DNA of 64,000 nucleotides from positions 62,001 through 126,000 of the forward strand of contig CAJTXR010000002.1 of NCBI GenBank assembly GCA_910584005.1, read 5' to 3'. The position numbers and the translations under genes were made by a program. The notes beneath the pieces were generated by a model. That model was not told where the DNA came from and did not search any database. It saw nothing but the letters and a program-made list of their open reading frames with translations. Position 1 is the stretch's first letter, and each line of letters opens with the position of its first letter. Below, piece by piece: positions 52,663-61,006 of the stretch. The DNA is from an uncultured Anaeroplasmataceae bacterium. GTDB lineage: Bacteria; Bacillota_I; Bacilli_A; Acholeplasmatales; Anaeroplasmataceae.

Positions 52663-53655
52663 ATGAATCATTACGGCAGATTATTTCAATTGAGCATATT
52701 TGGCGAAAGTCATGGAAATTCAGTTGGCATTTTACTTGATGGAGTTCCTGCTGGAATAGAGATTAAACCAGAAGACTTTGATTATGATTTGAATAGAAGA
52801 AAGCCTGGAGGAATTGGAACCACATCTAGAATTGAATCTGATGAAATTCATATTGAATCTGGTGTTTTTAATGGGTATACCACAGGAGGTGCAATCCTCT
52901 TAAGGTTTATGAATCTAAATACCAAAAGTAAAGATTATGATAATTTATTAAATCATCCAAGACCTTCCCATGCAGATTTTGTTTCGAATGTAAAATATAA
53001 TGGATATCAGGATTATCGTGGAGGAGGATCTTTTTCTGGAAGACTTACTTTAGGAATTGTTGCTGCTGGAGTCATTGCTAAAAAAATAATTAAGGATGTT
53101 TCTTTTGAAACAAAGATTACAAATTTAGGTGGTTGTATGAATCCACAGGAGTATTCTAATATCCTAAAAGAAGCAGTAAAAGAAAAAGATTCAATTGGTG
53201 GTGTTGTTGAACTAAGAGCCAAAAATGTTGAGATAGGGTTAGGTGAACCATATTTTGATTCGCTAGAATCCTCTATATCTCATCTGTTATTTTCAATAGG
53301 AGCAGTGAAAGGAGTTTCCTTTGGAATTGGCTTTGAGGGGGTAAATTTAAAAGGAAGTTCTTTTAATGATTTAATTATTGATGAAACTGGGAAAACAAAA
53401 ACGAATCATAATGGTGGAATTAACGGTGGAATATCCAATGGAAATGATATTGTTGTAAATGTCATGGTAAAACCAACACCATCTATATTTAAGGTTCAAG
53501 AAACCTATTGTTTTAAATCAAAAAAGGTTGAACCACTTTTAATTGAAGGAAGACATGATGCAGCAATCATTTTTAGAGCACAGGTTGTATTAGAGGCATG
53601 TTTAGCAATTGCGTTAGCGGATGCATATTTAATTCATAATGCATATAAGAAATAA
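52663..53655 (+). CDS. aroC: Chorismate synthase
   Basis: 330 aa, slightly shorter than usual. FGESHGNSVGILLDGVPAG, RRKPGGIGTTSRIESD, RPSHADF and the YRGGGSFSGRLT segment bind FMN and EPSP; NHNGGINGGISNGND and EGRHDAAI follow. It makes chorismate from EPSP using reduced FMN. AGAGGTG precedes the ATG. Last recognised gene of the operon. Confidence 0.95.
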   Translation: MNHYGRLFQLSIFGESHGNSVGILLDGVPAGIEIKPEDFDYDLNRRKPGGIGTTSRIESDEIHIESGVFNGYTTGGAILLRFMNLNTKSKDYDNLLNHPRPSHADFVSNVKYNGYQDYRGGGSFSGRLTLGIVAAGVIAKKIIKDVSFETKITNLGGCMNPQEYSNILKEAVKEKDSIGGVVELRAKNVEIGLGEPYFDSLESSISHLLFSIGAVKGVSFGIGFEGVNLKGSSFNDLIIDETGKTKTNHNGGINGGISNGNDIVVNVMVKPTPSIFKVQETYCFKSKKVEPLLIEGRHDAAIIFRAQVVLEACLAIALADAYLIHNAYKK

Positions 53656-54025
53656 ATTAAATGCGTATAAGTCCATCCGAAAAATAATGCATTCTCATAA
53701 CTACACGATGCAATATTTTGATACAAGAACTCATAAAAATACATGTTCTTGTGGAGATACATCCGGAGAAGCAAAAGAACATTATGTATTAAAAGCAGTT
53801 TTAGATAAGAATCCTATATATGCTACATGTTTAGGATGTAAAGCTAAATTAGATTTTAAAAAAGTTTTTGCTAGTGCGATAATGGGAATAAGAAATGCAA
53901 AATTTACAACAAAAAATGGAAGTTATATTTTACCAAATGGTATAGCAATTTTAGTAGATGTAGATTTACAATCTTATCTAGATGGAACACTGTTATTTAA
54001 TAATAAAGAAGTATCTGATATTTAA
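53639..54025 (+). pseudogene. C-terminal fragment of a secreted Cys/His-motif protein
   Basis: The frame overlaps the aroC end and runs 128 codons. It has no ribosome site or signal peptide. The HSHNYTMQYFDTRTHKNTCSCG and CLGCKAKLD stretches resemble the H-x-H-x-Y ... C-x-C-G repeats of surface proteins in this group, and KNGSYILPNGIAILVDVDLQSYLDGT looks like their C-terminal end. Most likely a remnant whose N-terminal part has been lost. An intact small cytoplasmic zinc protein is the alternative. Confidence 0.5.
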
Positions 54026-54039
54026 ATAAGAGGTAATTT

Positions 54040-54471
54040 ATGAAGAAAAACATAATAATAATTATAGGTATTATACAGTGTGTATTAGGTGCATTATTTT
54101 TTACCTCATGTGAGGAAGATGAGTTAACACAGATGGCAAGATTATATAAAGATGAAAGTGGCCAAGATTATATCAAGCATGATCATTTCTCGCTAGGAGA
54201 ATATGATAAATGTAAGGTTGTTCTGTTTCATAAAAAACACGAAAAAAATCTTTTATGGACTGACGTTGGGTATATTAAATTAGGAAACAATATTGTGTTA
54301 TTACCCTGTGGTTTAGTCGATTATGCAGTATATAATGAAAAAGTGCAGGAAATAAAAGATTTAGAAGAGGCATATGACTTGGTCTGGATTAATGATGATG
54401 AATTAGAATTAATAATAGAAGAAAGTGTAAAGAAAATTAAGGAAATAAACAGTGAATATGGTTGTTGTTAA
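54040..54471 (+). CDS. Lipoprotein, paralogue of the broken gene at 21299
   Basis: 143 aa. A signal peptide with lipobox FTSC (Cys about 24) is followed by an acidic mature part. FSLGEYDKCKVVLFHKKHEK and YNEKVQEIKDLEEAYDLVWINDDE align with the same order of residues in the 21299-21717 product. Exported, surface-anchored, function unknown. AAGAGGT precedes the ATG. Confidence 0.7.
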   Translation: MKKNIIIIIGIIQCVLGALFFTSCEEDELTQMARLYKDESGQDYIKHDHFSLGEYDKCKVVLFHKKHEKNLLWTDVGYIKLGNNIVLLPCGLVDYAVYNEKVQEIKDLEEAYDLVWINDDELELIIEESVKKIKEINSEYGCC

Positions 54472-54536
54472 GATATGTTCTAATTATTTTATTTGTGTTA
54501 TAGCATAAATTAATTTTTAAAAATCAGGAGGAAAAT

Positions 54537-55295
54537 ATGGAACGTTTAAAAGGAAAAACTGCAATTATTACAGGTGGAAATTCAGGTGTTGGAGAAGCAA
54601 CTGCTATTTTGTTTGCCAAAGAGGGAGCAAATGTCGTTATCAGTGCTCGTAGAAAGGCTGCATTAGATGAGGTGGCAGAAAAGATTAGAGCAATAGGTGG
54701 AAAGGTGCTTGCAGTTCCTACAGATATTGCAAAGGATGAGGATTGTAAAAATCTTGCTGATGCTGCAATTAAGGAATTTGGACAAATTGATATATTAGTT
54801 AACAATGCAGGTGTATTAGATACTGGACTTGCTCCAATTGATAAATTTAATGATGATGAATTACAAAGAGTTTTATCTGTAAACCAAGTAGGGACAATGC
54901 AATGCATTCGAGCTGTGATTCCTCACATGAAGTCAGGTGCATCTATTGTTAATGTTGCTTCTGTTGCCGGATACAATGGTGGAGGCGGAGCTGCATATGT
55001 TTCAACAAAGGCTGCTCTTATTGGACTTACAAAGCATACAGCACTTATGTTGGCTGATCAGTATATTCGTTGTAATGTTATATGTCCAGGTACAATTGTA
55101 ACTCCTATGACCATGAATATGAAACCAGCAGATTTAGATATGCGAATGATGGGGGCAATGCGTAAGCATGCGGATTTAAATCTTAAGCCTTGTATGGCAG
55201 AAGATGTTGCAAATGTAATTACTTTTTTTGCTTCGGATGAATCTAAAGCACTTACTGGTCAGGTTGTGGTAAGTGATTTTGGGGCATCTTTATAA
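54537..55295 (+). CDS. Short-chain dehydrogenase/reductase
   Basis: 252 aa classical SDR. TGGNSGVGEATA binds NAD(P); NNAG is present; the catalytic triad is Ser in NVASVAGY, Tyr and Lys in YVSTKAA. ARR after the second strand hints at NADP. The substrate is unknown. AGGAGG precedes the ATG. Confidence 0.9.
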   Translation: MERLKGKTAIITGGNSGVGEATAILFAKEGANVVISARRKAALDEVAEKIRAIGGKVLAVPTDIAKDEDCKNLADAAIKEFGQIDILVNNAGVLDTGLAPIDKFNDDELQRVLSVNQVGTMQCIRAVIPHMKSGASIVNVASVAGYNGGGGAAYVSTKAALIGLTKHTALMLADQYIRCNVICPGTIVTPMTMNMKPADLDMRMMGAMRKHADLNLKPCMAEDVANVITFFASDESKALTGQVVVSDFGASL

Positions 55296-55389
55296 AAAAT
55301 TAATTGAAATATAATTCAGAAATTTAAAACTTCTTTTTTGAAAGCCTTTTTGATTATTATCACGAAATGGAGAAGTTCACATAAAAACT

Positions 55390-55432
55390 AAGAAGCCAGT
55401 TCATTTGATAATTGAACTGGCTTCTTTTTTAA
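55390..55432 (+). terminator. Terminator between the two SDR genes
   Basis: A 14-bp stem AAGAAGCCAGTTCA / TGAACTGGCTTCTT is followed by a T run. It also sits beyond the convergent minus-strand SDR stop. Confidence 0.85.
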
Positions 55433-55462
55433 TCAAAAGTTCTTTAATTTTTTTAATCTTTT

Positions 55463-56266
55463 TTATGGGCGTAATCCCATTCCACCTTCAAGTGTAAGGG
55501 TTTCTCCAGACATATATTTAAAATCAGGAGAAGCAAGCTGTACACATACTCTACCAATTTCTAATTCAGAGTTTCCATAGTGTCCCATTGGTGGCATATG
55601 AACATTTGCTGCAAAGGCTTCAGGATTATAATCTTTCCATTGCTCTAATTGAGAAGTCCATGCAAGTGGACAAATTACGTTTACATTAATTCCATCTTTT
55701 CCCCATTCTGTTGCTGCAACACGGCTTAGCCCACGAATCCCTTCTTTAGCTGCTGCATAGGCACATTGACCATAATTTCCAAATAAACCAGCACCAGAAG
55801 CAAAATTGATTACAGACCCTTTTGTTTCGCATAAATAAGGGTAGCATGCTTTCATATAATAAAAAGCAGAATATAGCCCTGAATATAAAGCAAGATTGAA
55901 TTGATCTGTAGTATGATCTGCTAAAGTAACTCCTGAAGCAGAGGCTTGAGCATTATTAATTAAAACATCAATTCTTCCAAATGTTTTTATTGTTAAATCA
56001 ACTACTTTTTTCACTGTTTCTTCATTATCTGCTCCAGCATTAATATCAGCCACAACAGGTAAAACTTTAATTTGATATAATCGTTCTAATTCCTCTTTGG
56101 CTTCTAATAATTTTTGTTCATTTCGACCTGTAATTACAAGGTTTGCTCCCTCTTTGGCATATGCAATTGCAATTCCATAACCAATAGAACCAGCACTTCC
56201 ATCTTTTAATGATTTTGCTTTACCACCGCCAGTAATAATAGCTGTTTTTCCTTTTAAAAATCCCAT
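55463..56266 (-). CDS. Short-chain dehydrogenase/reductase with extended glycine loop
   Basis: 267 aa. The nucleotide motif TGGG..SAGSIGYGIA has an insertion of about eight residues. The usual NNAG is NNAQ. Ser (NFASGAG), Tyr and Lys (YAAAKEG) of the active site are intact. It is only moderately like the SDR at 54537, so not a recent duplicate. Substrate unknown; divergent from nfnA. Confidence 0.88.
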   Translation of the reverse strand: MGFLKGKTAIITGGGKAKSLKDGSAGSIGYGIAIAYAKEGANLVITGRNEQKLLEAKEELERLYQIKVLPVVADINAGADNEETVKKVVDLTIKTFGRIDVLINNAQASASGVTLADHTTDQFNLALYSGLYSAFYYMKACYPYLCETKGSVINFASGAGLFGNYGQCAYAAAKEGIRGLSRVAATEWGKDGINVNVICPLAWTSQLEQWKDYNPEAFAANVHMPPMGHYGNSELEIGRVCVQLASPDFKYMSGETLTLEGGMGLRP

Positions 56267-56362
56267 TTTGATTTGCTCCTTTTTTGAATTTTTCTTATTA
56301 TATTTTACTGCAAAGTGAAAAAAGTGTCAATGAAATTTAAGGTTATAAAATACAGTCATTTA

Positions 56363-56391
56363 TTGACTTGAAATTAAAACAAGGCTATAAT
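56363..56391 (+). promoter_or_regulatory. Promoter for nfnAB
   Basis: TTGACT (56363-56368) and TATAAT (56386-56391) are 17 bases apart. Confidence 0.8.
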
Positions 56392-56430
56392 AATGGTTGT
56401 AAAATATGATAAATTATAAGGAGTTAGAGT

Positions 56431-57291
56431 ATGAATAGAATTGTAAAGAAAAAAGAATTGAATTCTACTGTAACAATGATGGATATTGAAGCTCCATTGG
56501 TTGCAAAAAAGGCTGAAGCGGGTCAGTTTATTATTTTGCGAGTGGATAACGATGGGGAACGAATCCCTTTGACTGTTGCTGGGTATGATCGTGTAAAGGG
56601 AACTGTAAAAATAATTTTTCAAATTGTTGGTGCAACTACTATGCGTTTGAATATGAAAAATGAAGGAGATTTCATTGAGGATTTTGTTGGTCCTTTAGGA
56701 TGTCCTTCTAAAACGGATGGAATTAAAAAGGTTTGTATTGTTGGTGGTGGTGTTGGATGTGCAATTGCTTTACCTCTTGCCCAAAAATTTCATGAATTAG
56801 GTGCTGAGGTACATTCTATTATCGGTTTTAGAAATAAAGACATTGTAATATTAGAAAGTGAGTTTAAAGCATGTTCTAATCAGTTAACGGTTATGACAGA
56901 TGATGGCTCTTATGGTAGAAAAGGAGTAGTTACACTCCCTTTAAAAGAGGCTCTTGAACAAGGGGAGAAATATGATGAAGTTATCACTATTGGACCTTTA
57001 ATTATGATGAAATATGTAGTTGCGACTACAAAACCATTTAATATTCCCACAACAGTTTCTATGAACCCAATAATGATTGATGGAACGGGTATGTGTGGTG
57101 GATGTAGACTTACTTTACATCAAGATGGAAAAGATGTAACAAAATTTGCTTGTGTAGATGGTCCTGATTTTAACGGATATGAAGTGGATTTTGATGAAGC
57201 AATATCTAGATCTAGCATGTATCAAGAATTTGAAAAAAAAGAAAGAGAGCATTACTGCAATCTTTTTAAAGAAGATGGAGGCAGAATATGA
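56431..57291 (+). CDS. NfnA-type ferredoxin-NADP reductase subunit
   Basis: 286 aa, FAD/NAD-binding domains of the dihydroorotate dehydrogenase electron-transfer type. IPLTVAGYD binds FAD, VGGGVGCAIALPLAQ the nucleotide, and the GMCGGCR ... ACVDGP cysteines a [2Fe-2S] cluster. With the next gene it forms the NADH-dependent reduced-ferredoxin:NADP transhydrogenase. Stop/start overlap of 4 bases. GGAG lies before the ATG. Confidence 0.88.
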   Translation: MNRIVKKKELNSTVTMMDIEAPLVAKKAEAGQFIILRVDNDGERIPLTVAGYDRVKGTVKIIFQIVGATTMRLNMKNEGDFIEDFVGPLGCPSKTDGIKKVCIVGGGVGCAIALPLAQKFHELGAEVHSIIGFRNKDIVILESEFKACSNQLTVMTDDGSYGRKGVVTLPLKEALEQGEKYDEVITIGPLIMMKYVVATTKPFNIPTTVSMNPIMIDGTGMCGGCRLTLHQDGKDVTKFACVDGPDFNGYEVDFDEAISRSSMYQEFEKKEREHYCNLFKEDGGRI

Positions 57292-58670
57292 GTATAAATC
57301 CCAAAAAGCATGAAATGCCAACTCAAGATGCGAAAATACGGGCAACAAATTTTAAAGAAGTAGCTTTAGGATATACTAAAGAAATTGCTGTTGCTGAAGC
57401 AGAGCGTTGTTTAAATTGTAAGAATATGCCTTGTGTGAATGGTTGTCCTGTAAATATCAATATACCTAAGTTTATTCAACTTATTAAAAAACACAATTTT
57501 GAGGGGGCTTATCAAACGATTTCTCAAGATTCATCCTTGCCTGCTGTCTGTGGCAGAGTTTGTCCACAAGAAACTCAGTGTGAAAGTAAATGTACTTTGG
57601 GAATCCGATTTGAACCTGTAGCTATTGGTAGATTAGAACGTTTTGTTGCCGATTGGCATAATCAAAATCAAACTGAAAAGCAAGAGTTGCCTTCAAAGAA
57701 TGGGCATAGAGTTGCAGTAGTAGGCTCAGGTCCATCAGGACTTACTTGTGCAGGAGATTTGGCAAAAAAAGGGTATTCTGTAACTATTTTTGAGGCTCTT
57801 CATACTGCTGGAGGTGTTTTAGTTTATGGGATTCCAGAATTTAGACTGCCAAAAACGATAGTTGCAAAAGAGGTTGAAGCCTTAAAAGAATTGGGGGTCC
57901 AAATTCAAACAAATGTAGTGATTGGGAAAACATTAACGATTGATGAATTATTTGAAGAAGGATATGAAGCTATATTTATAGGTTCAGGAGCAGGGCTTCC
58001 AAAATTTATGAATATTAAAGGGGAATCTCTTAAGGGCGTTTTGTCTGCAAATGAATTTTTAACACGTGTTAATTTGATGAAAGCCTACCAAAACGGGAGT
58101 GCAACACCAGTTCAGAATGCCAAACATGTTGTTGTTGTAGGTGGTGGAAATGTCGCTATGGATGCTGCTCGTTGTGCAAAGCGTTTAGGAGCAGAAGTTA
58201 CGATTGTTTATCGTAGAACTGAAAAAGAACTTCCTGCTAGAAAAGAAGAAGTTGAACATGCAAAAGAAGAAGGAATTCAATTTCGGTTTTTAACGAATCC
58301 AACTGAATTATTTGGAGATGATAATGGGTTTGTTTGTCAAATGAATTGTCAAAGAATGGAATTATCTACTCCAGATGCTTCTGGAAGAGCTCGTCCAGTT
58401 CCAGTTGAAAATAGTGATTTTACAATTGATACAGATTGTGTAATTATGTCCCTTGGGACATCTCCTAACCCTTTAATTCGGAATACAACTTCTGGATTAA
58501 ATGTAGAAAAATGGGGTGGAATTATTGTGGATGAAGATGGTCTAACATCCAGAAAGGGTGTTTATGCAGGTGGAGATGCGGTTACAGGAGCAGCAACTGT
58601 AATTTTGGCTATGGGAGCTGGCAAAACTGCTGCAGCTTCAATTGATGAATACTTAAGAAAAAAAGACTAA
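57288..58670 (+). CDS. NfnB / glutamate-synthase small-subunit-like flavoprotein
   Basis: 460 aa. Two N-terminal [4Fe-4S] motifs (CLNCKNMPCVNGCPVNI and CGRVCPQETQCESKC), an FAD loop VGSGPSGLTCAG, an NADPH loop VVGGGNVAMDAARCAKRLGA and the C-terminal GGDAVTGAATVILAMGAGK define the family. No glutamate synthase large subunit is adjacent, and coupling with NfnA favours electron bifurcation, linking PFOR-made ferredoxin with NADPH. The call rests on gene pairing. Confidence 0.88.
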   Translation: MSINPKKHEMPTQDAKIRATNFKEVALGYTKEIAVAEAERCLNCKNMPCVNGCPVNINIPKFIQLIKKHNFEGAYQTISQDSSLPAVCGRVCPQETQCESKCTLGIRFEPVAIGRLERFVADWHNQNQTEKQELPSKNGHRVAVVGSGPSGLTCAGDLAKKGYSVTIFEALHTAGGVLVYGIPEFRLPKTIVAKEVEALKELGVQIQTNVVIGKTLTIDELFEEGYEAIFIGSGAGLPKFMNIKGESLKGVLSANEFLTRVNLMKAYQNGSATPVQNAKHVVVVGGGNVAMDAARCAKRLGAEVTIVYRRTEKELPARKEEVEHAKEEGIQFRFLTNPTELFGDDNGFVCQMNCQRMELSTPDASGRARPVPVENSDFTIDTDCVIMSLGTSPNPLIRNTTSGLNVEKWGGIIVDEDGLTSRKGVYAGGDAVTGAATVILAMGAGKTAAASIDEYLRKKD

Positions 58671-58696
58671 AATTTTAAAGATTTTAGTCTTTTTTT
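58662..58696. terminator. Bidirectional terminator between nfnB and the exonuclease gene
   Basis: GACTAAAAT / ATTTTAGTC stem with A and T runs; the nfnB stop lies within the stem. Confidence 0.8.
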
Positions 58697-59540
58697 ACCA
58701 TATATTTGTTTCTTTTAAAGCGATTGTACTTGTCATTGTATCTTTTAATTTATAAATAAGAGATTCTAAAGATAGAGGTAAATCCTTTAAAATTTGAAAT
58801 TGAATTAAAGCATAATTCTTTTTTAAAATATCTTTATGTTCAAGAATCTTTCTTTTTAACTTTTCATTTTCTATATAATTCGTTTTTTCAAATAATTCTT
58901 CTACTGTGGAAATTCCTCTAACGAGATAGGATGCAGTTTTAGGACCAATACCGTATACTCCTTTGATATTGTCAGCAGGATCTCCAACTAAAGATTTAAA
59001 AAGTGAGTATTGATAAGGTTCAATATTAAGTTTTTTTAAAATAAAATCTTTATTTATAGGATAACTAGATTTTCCTCTATATCGGTAAAGCGTAACATTT
59101 GAATCAATCAAACTAAAAAAATCACTATCAAATGAGGATATAATAATTTCTATTTCTTTTTTATAATGATGAACATAGCTTGCGATAACATCATCTGCTT
59201 CAACATCCGTTGTTTCAATAAAAGGGATTGCCAAATGCTTTAACACCTGATATATGGAAGGTAACTGAGAAAATGGAGAATCGGATTCCTGAACTAAAGA
59301 ATAATCTATGCGATTGGCTTTATAATCTGAAGAAATGAGGGTTCTAGGATTTAAATTTTCTCCATCAAAAATTAACAAAAGATGTGTGGGATTTAACGTG
59401 TGTATCATTTTAAATAAAGCACCAATAAATCCTACTATACCTTGTATCTGTTTTCCATTTTTATTAATAATTCTTGTGGGCATTCCATAAAACATTTGAA
59501 ATAAAAGATTATGACCATCAATGATAAGCAAACGATTCAT
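58695..59540 (-). CDS. 5'-3' exonuclease (Pol I N-terminal-like, FEN family)
   Basis: 281 aa. IIDGHNLLFQMFYGM, the acidic metal residues in ETTDVEADDVIAS and SSFDSDFFSL, and the helix-hairpin-helix GIYGIGPKTA-type VYGIGPKTASYLV are the family marks. It is a stand-alone form (as Bacillus YpcP), removing RNA primers or flaps. AGGAG precedes ATG 59540; it starts just after the esterase stop. Confidence 0.9.
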   Translation of the reverse strand: MNRLLIIDGHNLLFQMFYGMPTRIINKNGKQIQGIVGFIGALFKMIHTLNPTHLLLIFDGENLNPRTLISSDYKANRIDYSLVQESDSPFSQLPSIYQVLKHLAIPFIETTDVEADDVIASYVHHYKKEIEIIISSFDSDFFSLIDSNVTLYRYRGKSSYPINKDFILKKLNIEPYQYSLFKSLVGDPADNIKGVYGIGPKTASYLVRGISTVEELFEKTNYIENEKLKRKILEHKDILKKNYALIQFQILKDLPLSLESLIYKLKDTMTSTIALKETNIW

Positions 59541-59541
59541 A

Positions 59542-60327
59542 TTAACTCCTATAAATAATATTATCAAAGTAAAGAAAACTTAAAAAGTCTAATAGTTGTT
59601 TTTCCCAAGTGGCTTCACAGTGAACTCCAGATTCACTGACGACAAGTCGAACCTGATTGGTAAATTGTTTGATAAAGTGGTATAATTCTAAACTTGTATT
59701 ATAATATAGTTTTTGATCATAAGATCCATCTGAGGATTCTTGTTTGCCAACATATAAAAATATTTTTACTTCAGGTTTCATATTTTGTTTAATAAATGAA
59801 TTGAATTCTTTTTTACAAAGGAAAGAAGCAGTTGAAAAGGCTCCAACTCCTGCAAATACATCATATTTATATCCTAAATAAAGGGCAGTGATTGCAGCCA
59901 AGGAAGATCCATAAATAAACCTTTTTTGGCTTGTTTTATACTTTTTTTCAATGTAAGGAATAATGGACTCTACAACATCATCACAAAAATTATGACAAAT
60001 TTGGATTTCTTGGTTTTTCCATTCTTCATTGGCTGCATGGGTTATCCGAAATGGAGTGTATTCATTGATTCTACCCATATCAGATTCGGCATTATAAATC
60101 GCGATTCCAATAATTTTACGATTGGTTATAGAAGCTGTGTAGCCTAAATATTTTGTTGCTCTTATTGCTCTATGAAATGCTGCATGAGAGTCTTTAAATG
60201 CATTTTGTCCATCCAAAAAGTATAGGGTGTCAAATTGAGTATTCTCATCGTAATAACGAGGTAGTGATATTTCTATTTTAACTTCTCGTTTTGTTTTAGG
60301 TAAATAAATTTTCACATATTCAATCAT
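59542..60327 (-). CDS. Esterase D-type alpha/beta hydrolase
   Basis: 261 aa. LYFLDGQNAF, the nucleophile motif YGSSLAA with Ser, and a late His in SGVHCEATWEKQ give an esterase-D-like fold. Cytoplasmic; the substrate (ester, thioester or peptide) is unknown. AGGAGATG precedes the ATG at 60327 at a suitable distance; the frame extends 17 codons further. Confidence 0.75.
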   Translation of the reverse strand: MIEYVKIYLPKTKREVKIEISLPRYYDENTQFDTLYFLDGQNAFKDSHAAFHRAIRATKYLGYTASITNRKIIGIAIYNAESDMGRINEYTPFRITHAANEEWKNQEIQICHNFCDDVVESIIPYIEKKYKTSQKRFIYGSSLAAITALYLGYKYDVFAGVGAFSTASFLCKKEFNSFIKQNMKPEVKIFLYVGKQESSDGSYDQKLYYNTSLELYHFIKQFTNQVRLVVSESGVHCEATWEKQLLDFLSFLYFDNIIYRS

Positions 60328-60472
60328 CGCTTTACATCTCCTATTTTTAATTATATATGATGTAGAAAAAAAATGCACTGCTTTTTTTTACAAAGAGAGC
60401 AAATTTATACCATTTTGTCATAGTTTTTAAAAAATAAATATGGTATAATTTAAAAAATGAGGAGTGAGTTCT

Positions 60473-60994
60473 ATGGTAGAAGCTGTAGTTTATAGTTCTA
60501 GGTGTGGGCATTCTTACCGATATGCTTGTGCTCTTGCTGAAAAATTAAATGTGCCTTTGCTGAAAATTGCTCAGGCAAAAAGGAAATTAAAAAAAGGAAC
60601 AAACATTCTCTTTATTAGTTGGGTAAAAGAGGATATCATTGTTGGGTATAATAAACTTTCTAAGTTTCACATTGATGTAGTATGTGCGGTTGGAATATTG
60701 CCAAAAAGTGAAGATGTTTATGCGAGATTAAAAGTGAAGAATATTCTTTATTCTAAATTATTTTATCTTCGAGGTGGTATTGATAAATCTAAATTAGGAT
60801 TGAGATATAGATTGGCTTTAAAAACAATTGAAAATCATTTGTCTTTCAAATTATTAGATAATGGGTTATCCAAGGCAGAAGCTAGTGCATTAGATGCCAT
60901 ATTGCATGATTTAAATTACACAGACATTGAAGATTTAGATGATATATTTACATATTTAAAAATTGATCAATCACAAGATAATTTTGTTTCATAA
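60473..60994 (+). CDS. Flavodoxin-like domain protein
   Basis: 173 aa. The opening VEAVVYSSRCGHSYRYACALAEKLNVPL resembles the FMN-phosphate loop region of flavodoxin-fold proteins, though the classic T/S-x-T-G-x-T is not matched (S-S-R-C-G-H-S). A helical C-terminal part follows. GAGGAG precedes ATG 60473. Twelve bases before the DUF1538 gene, so it probably belongs to that operon. FMN binding is unproven. Confidence 0.65.
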   Translation: MVEAVVYSSRCGHSYRYACALAEKLNVPLLKIAQAKRKLKKGTNILFISWVKEDIIVGYNKLSKFHIDVVCAVGILPKSEDVYARLKVKNILYSKLFYLRGGIDKSKLGLRYRLALKTIENHLSFKLLDNGLSKAEASALDAILHDLNYTDIEDLDDIFTYLKIDQSQDNFVS

Positions 60995-61006
60995 GGGGAG
61001 GGTAAA

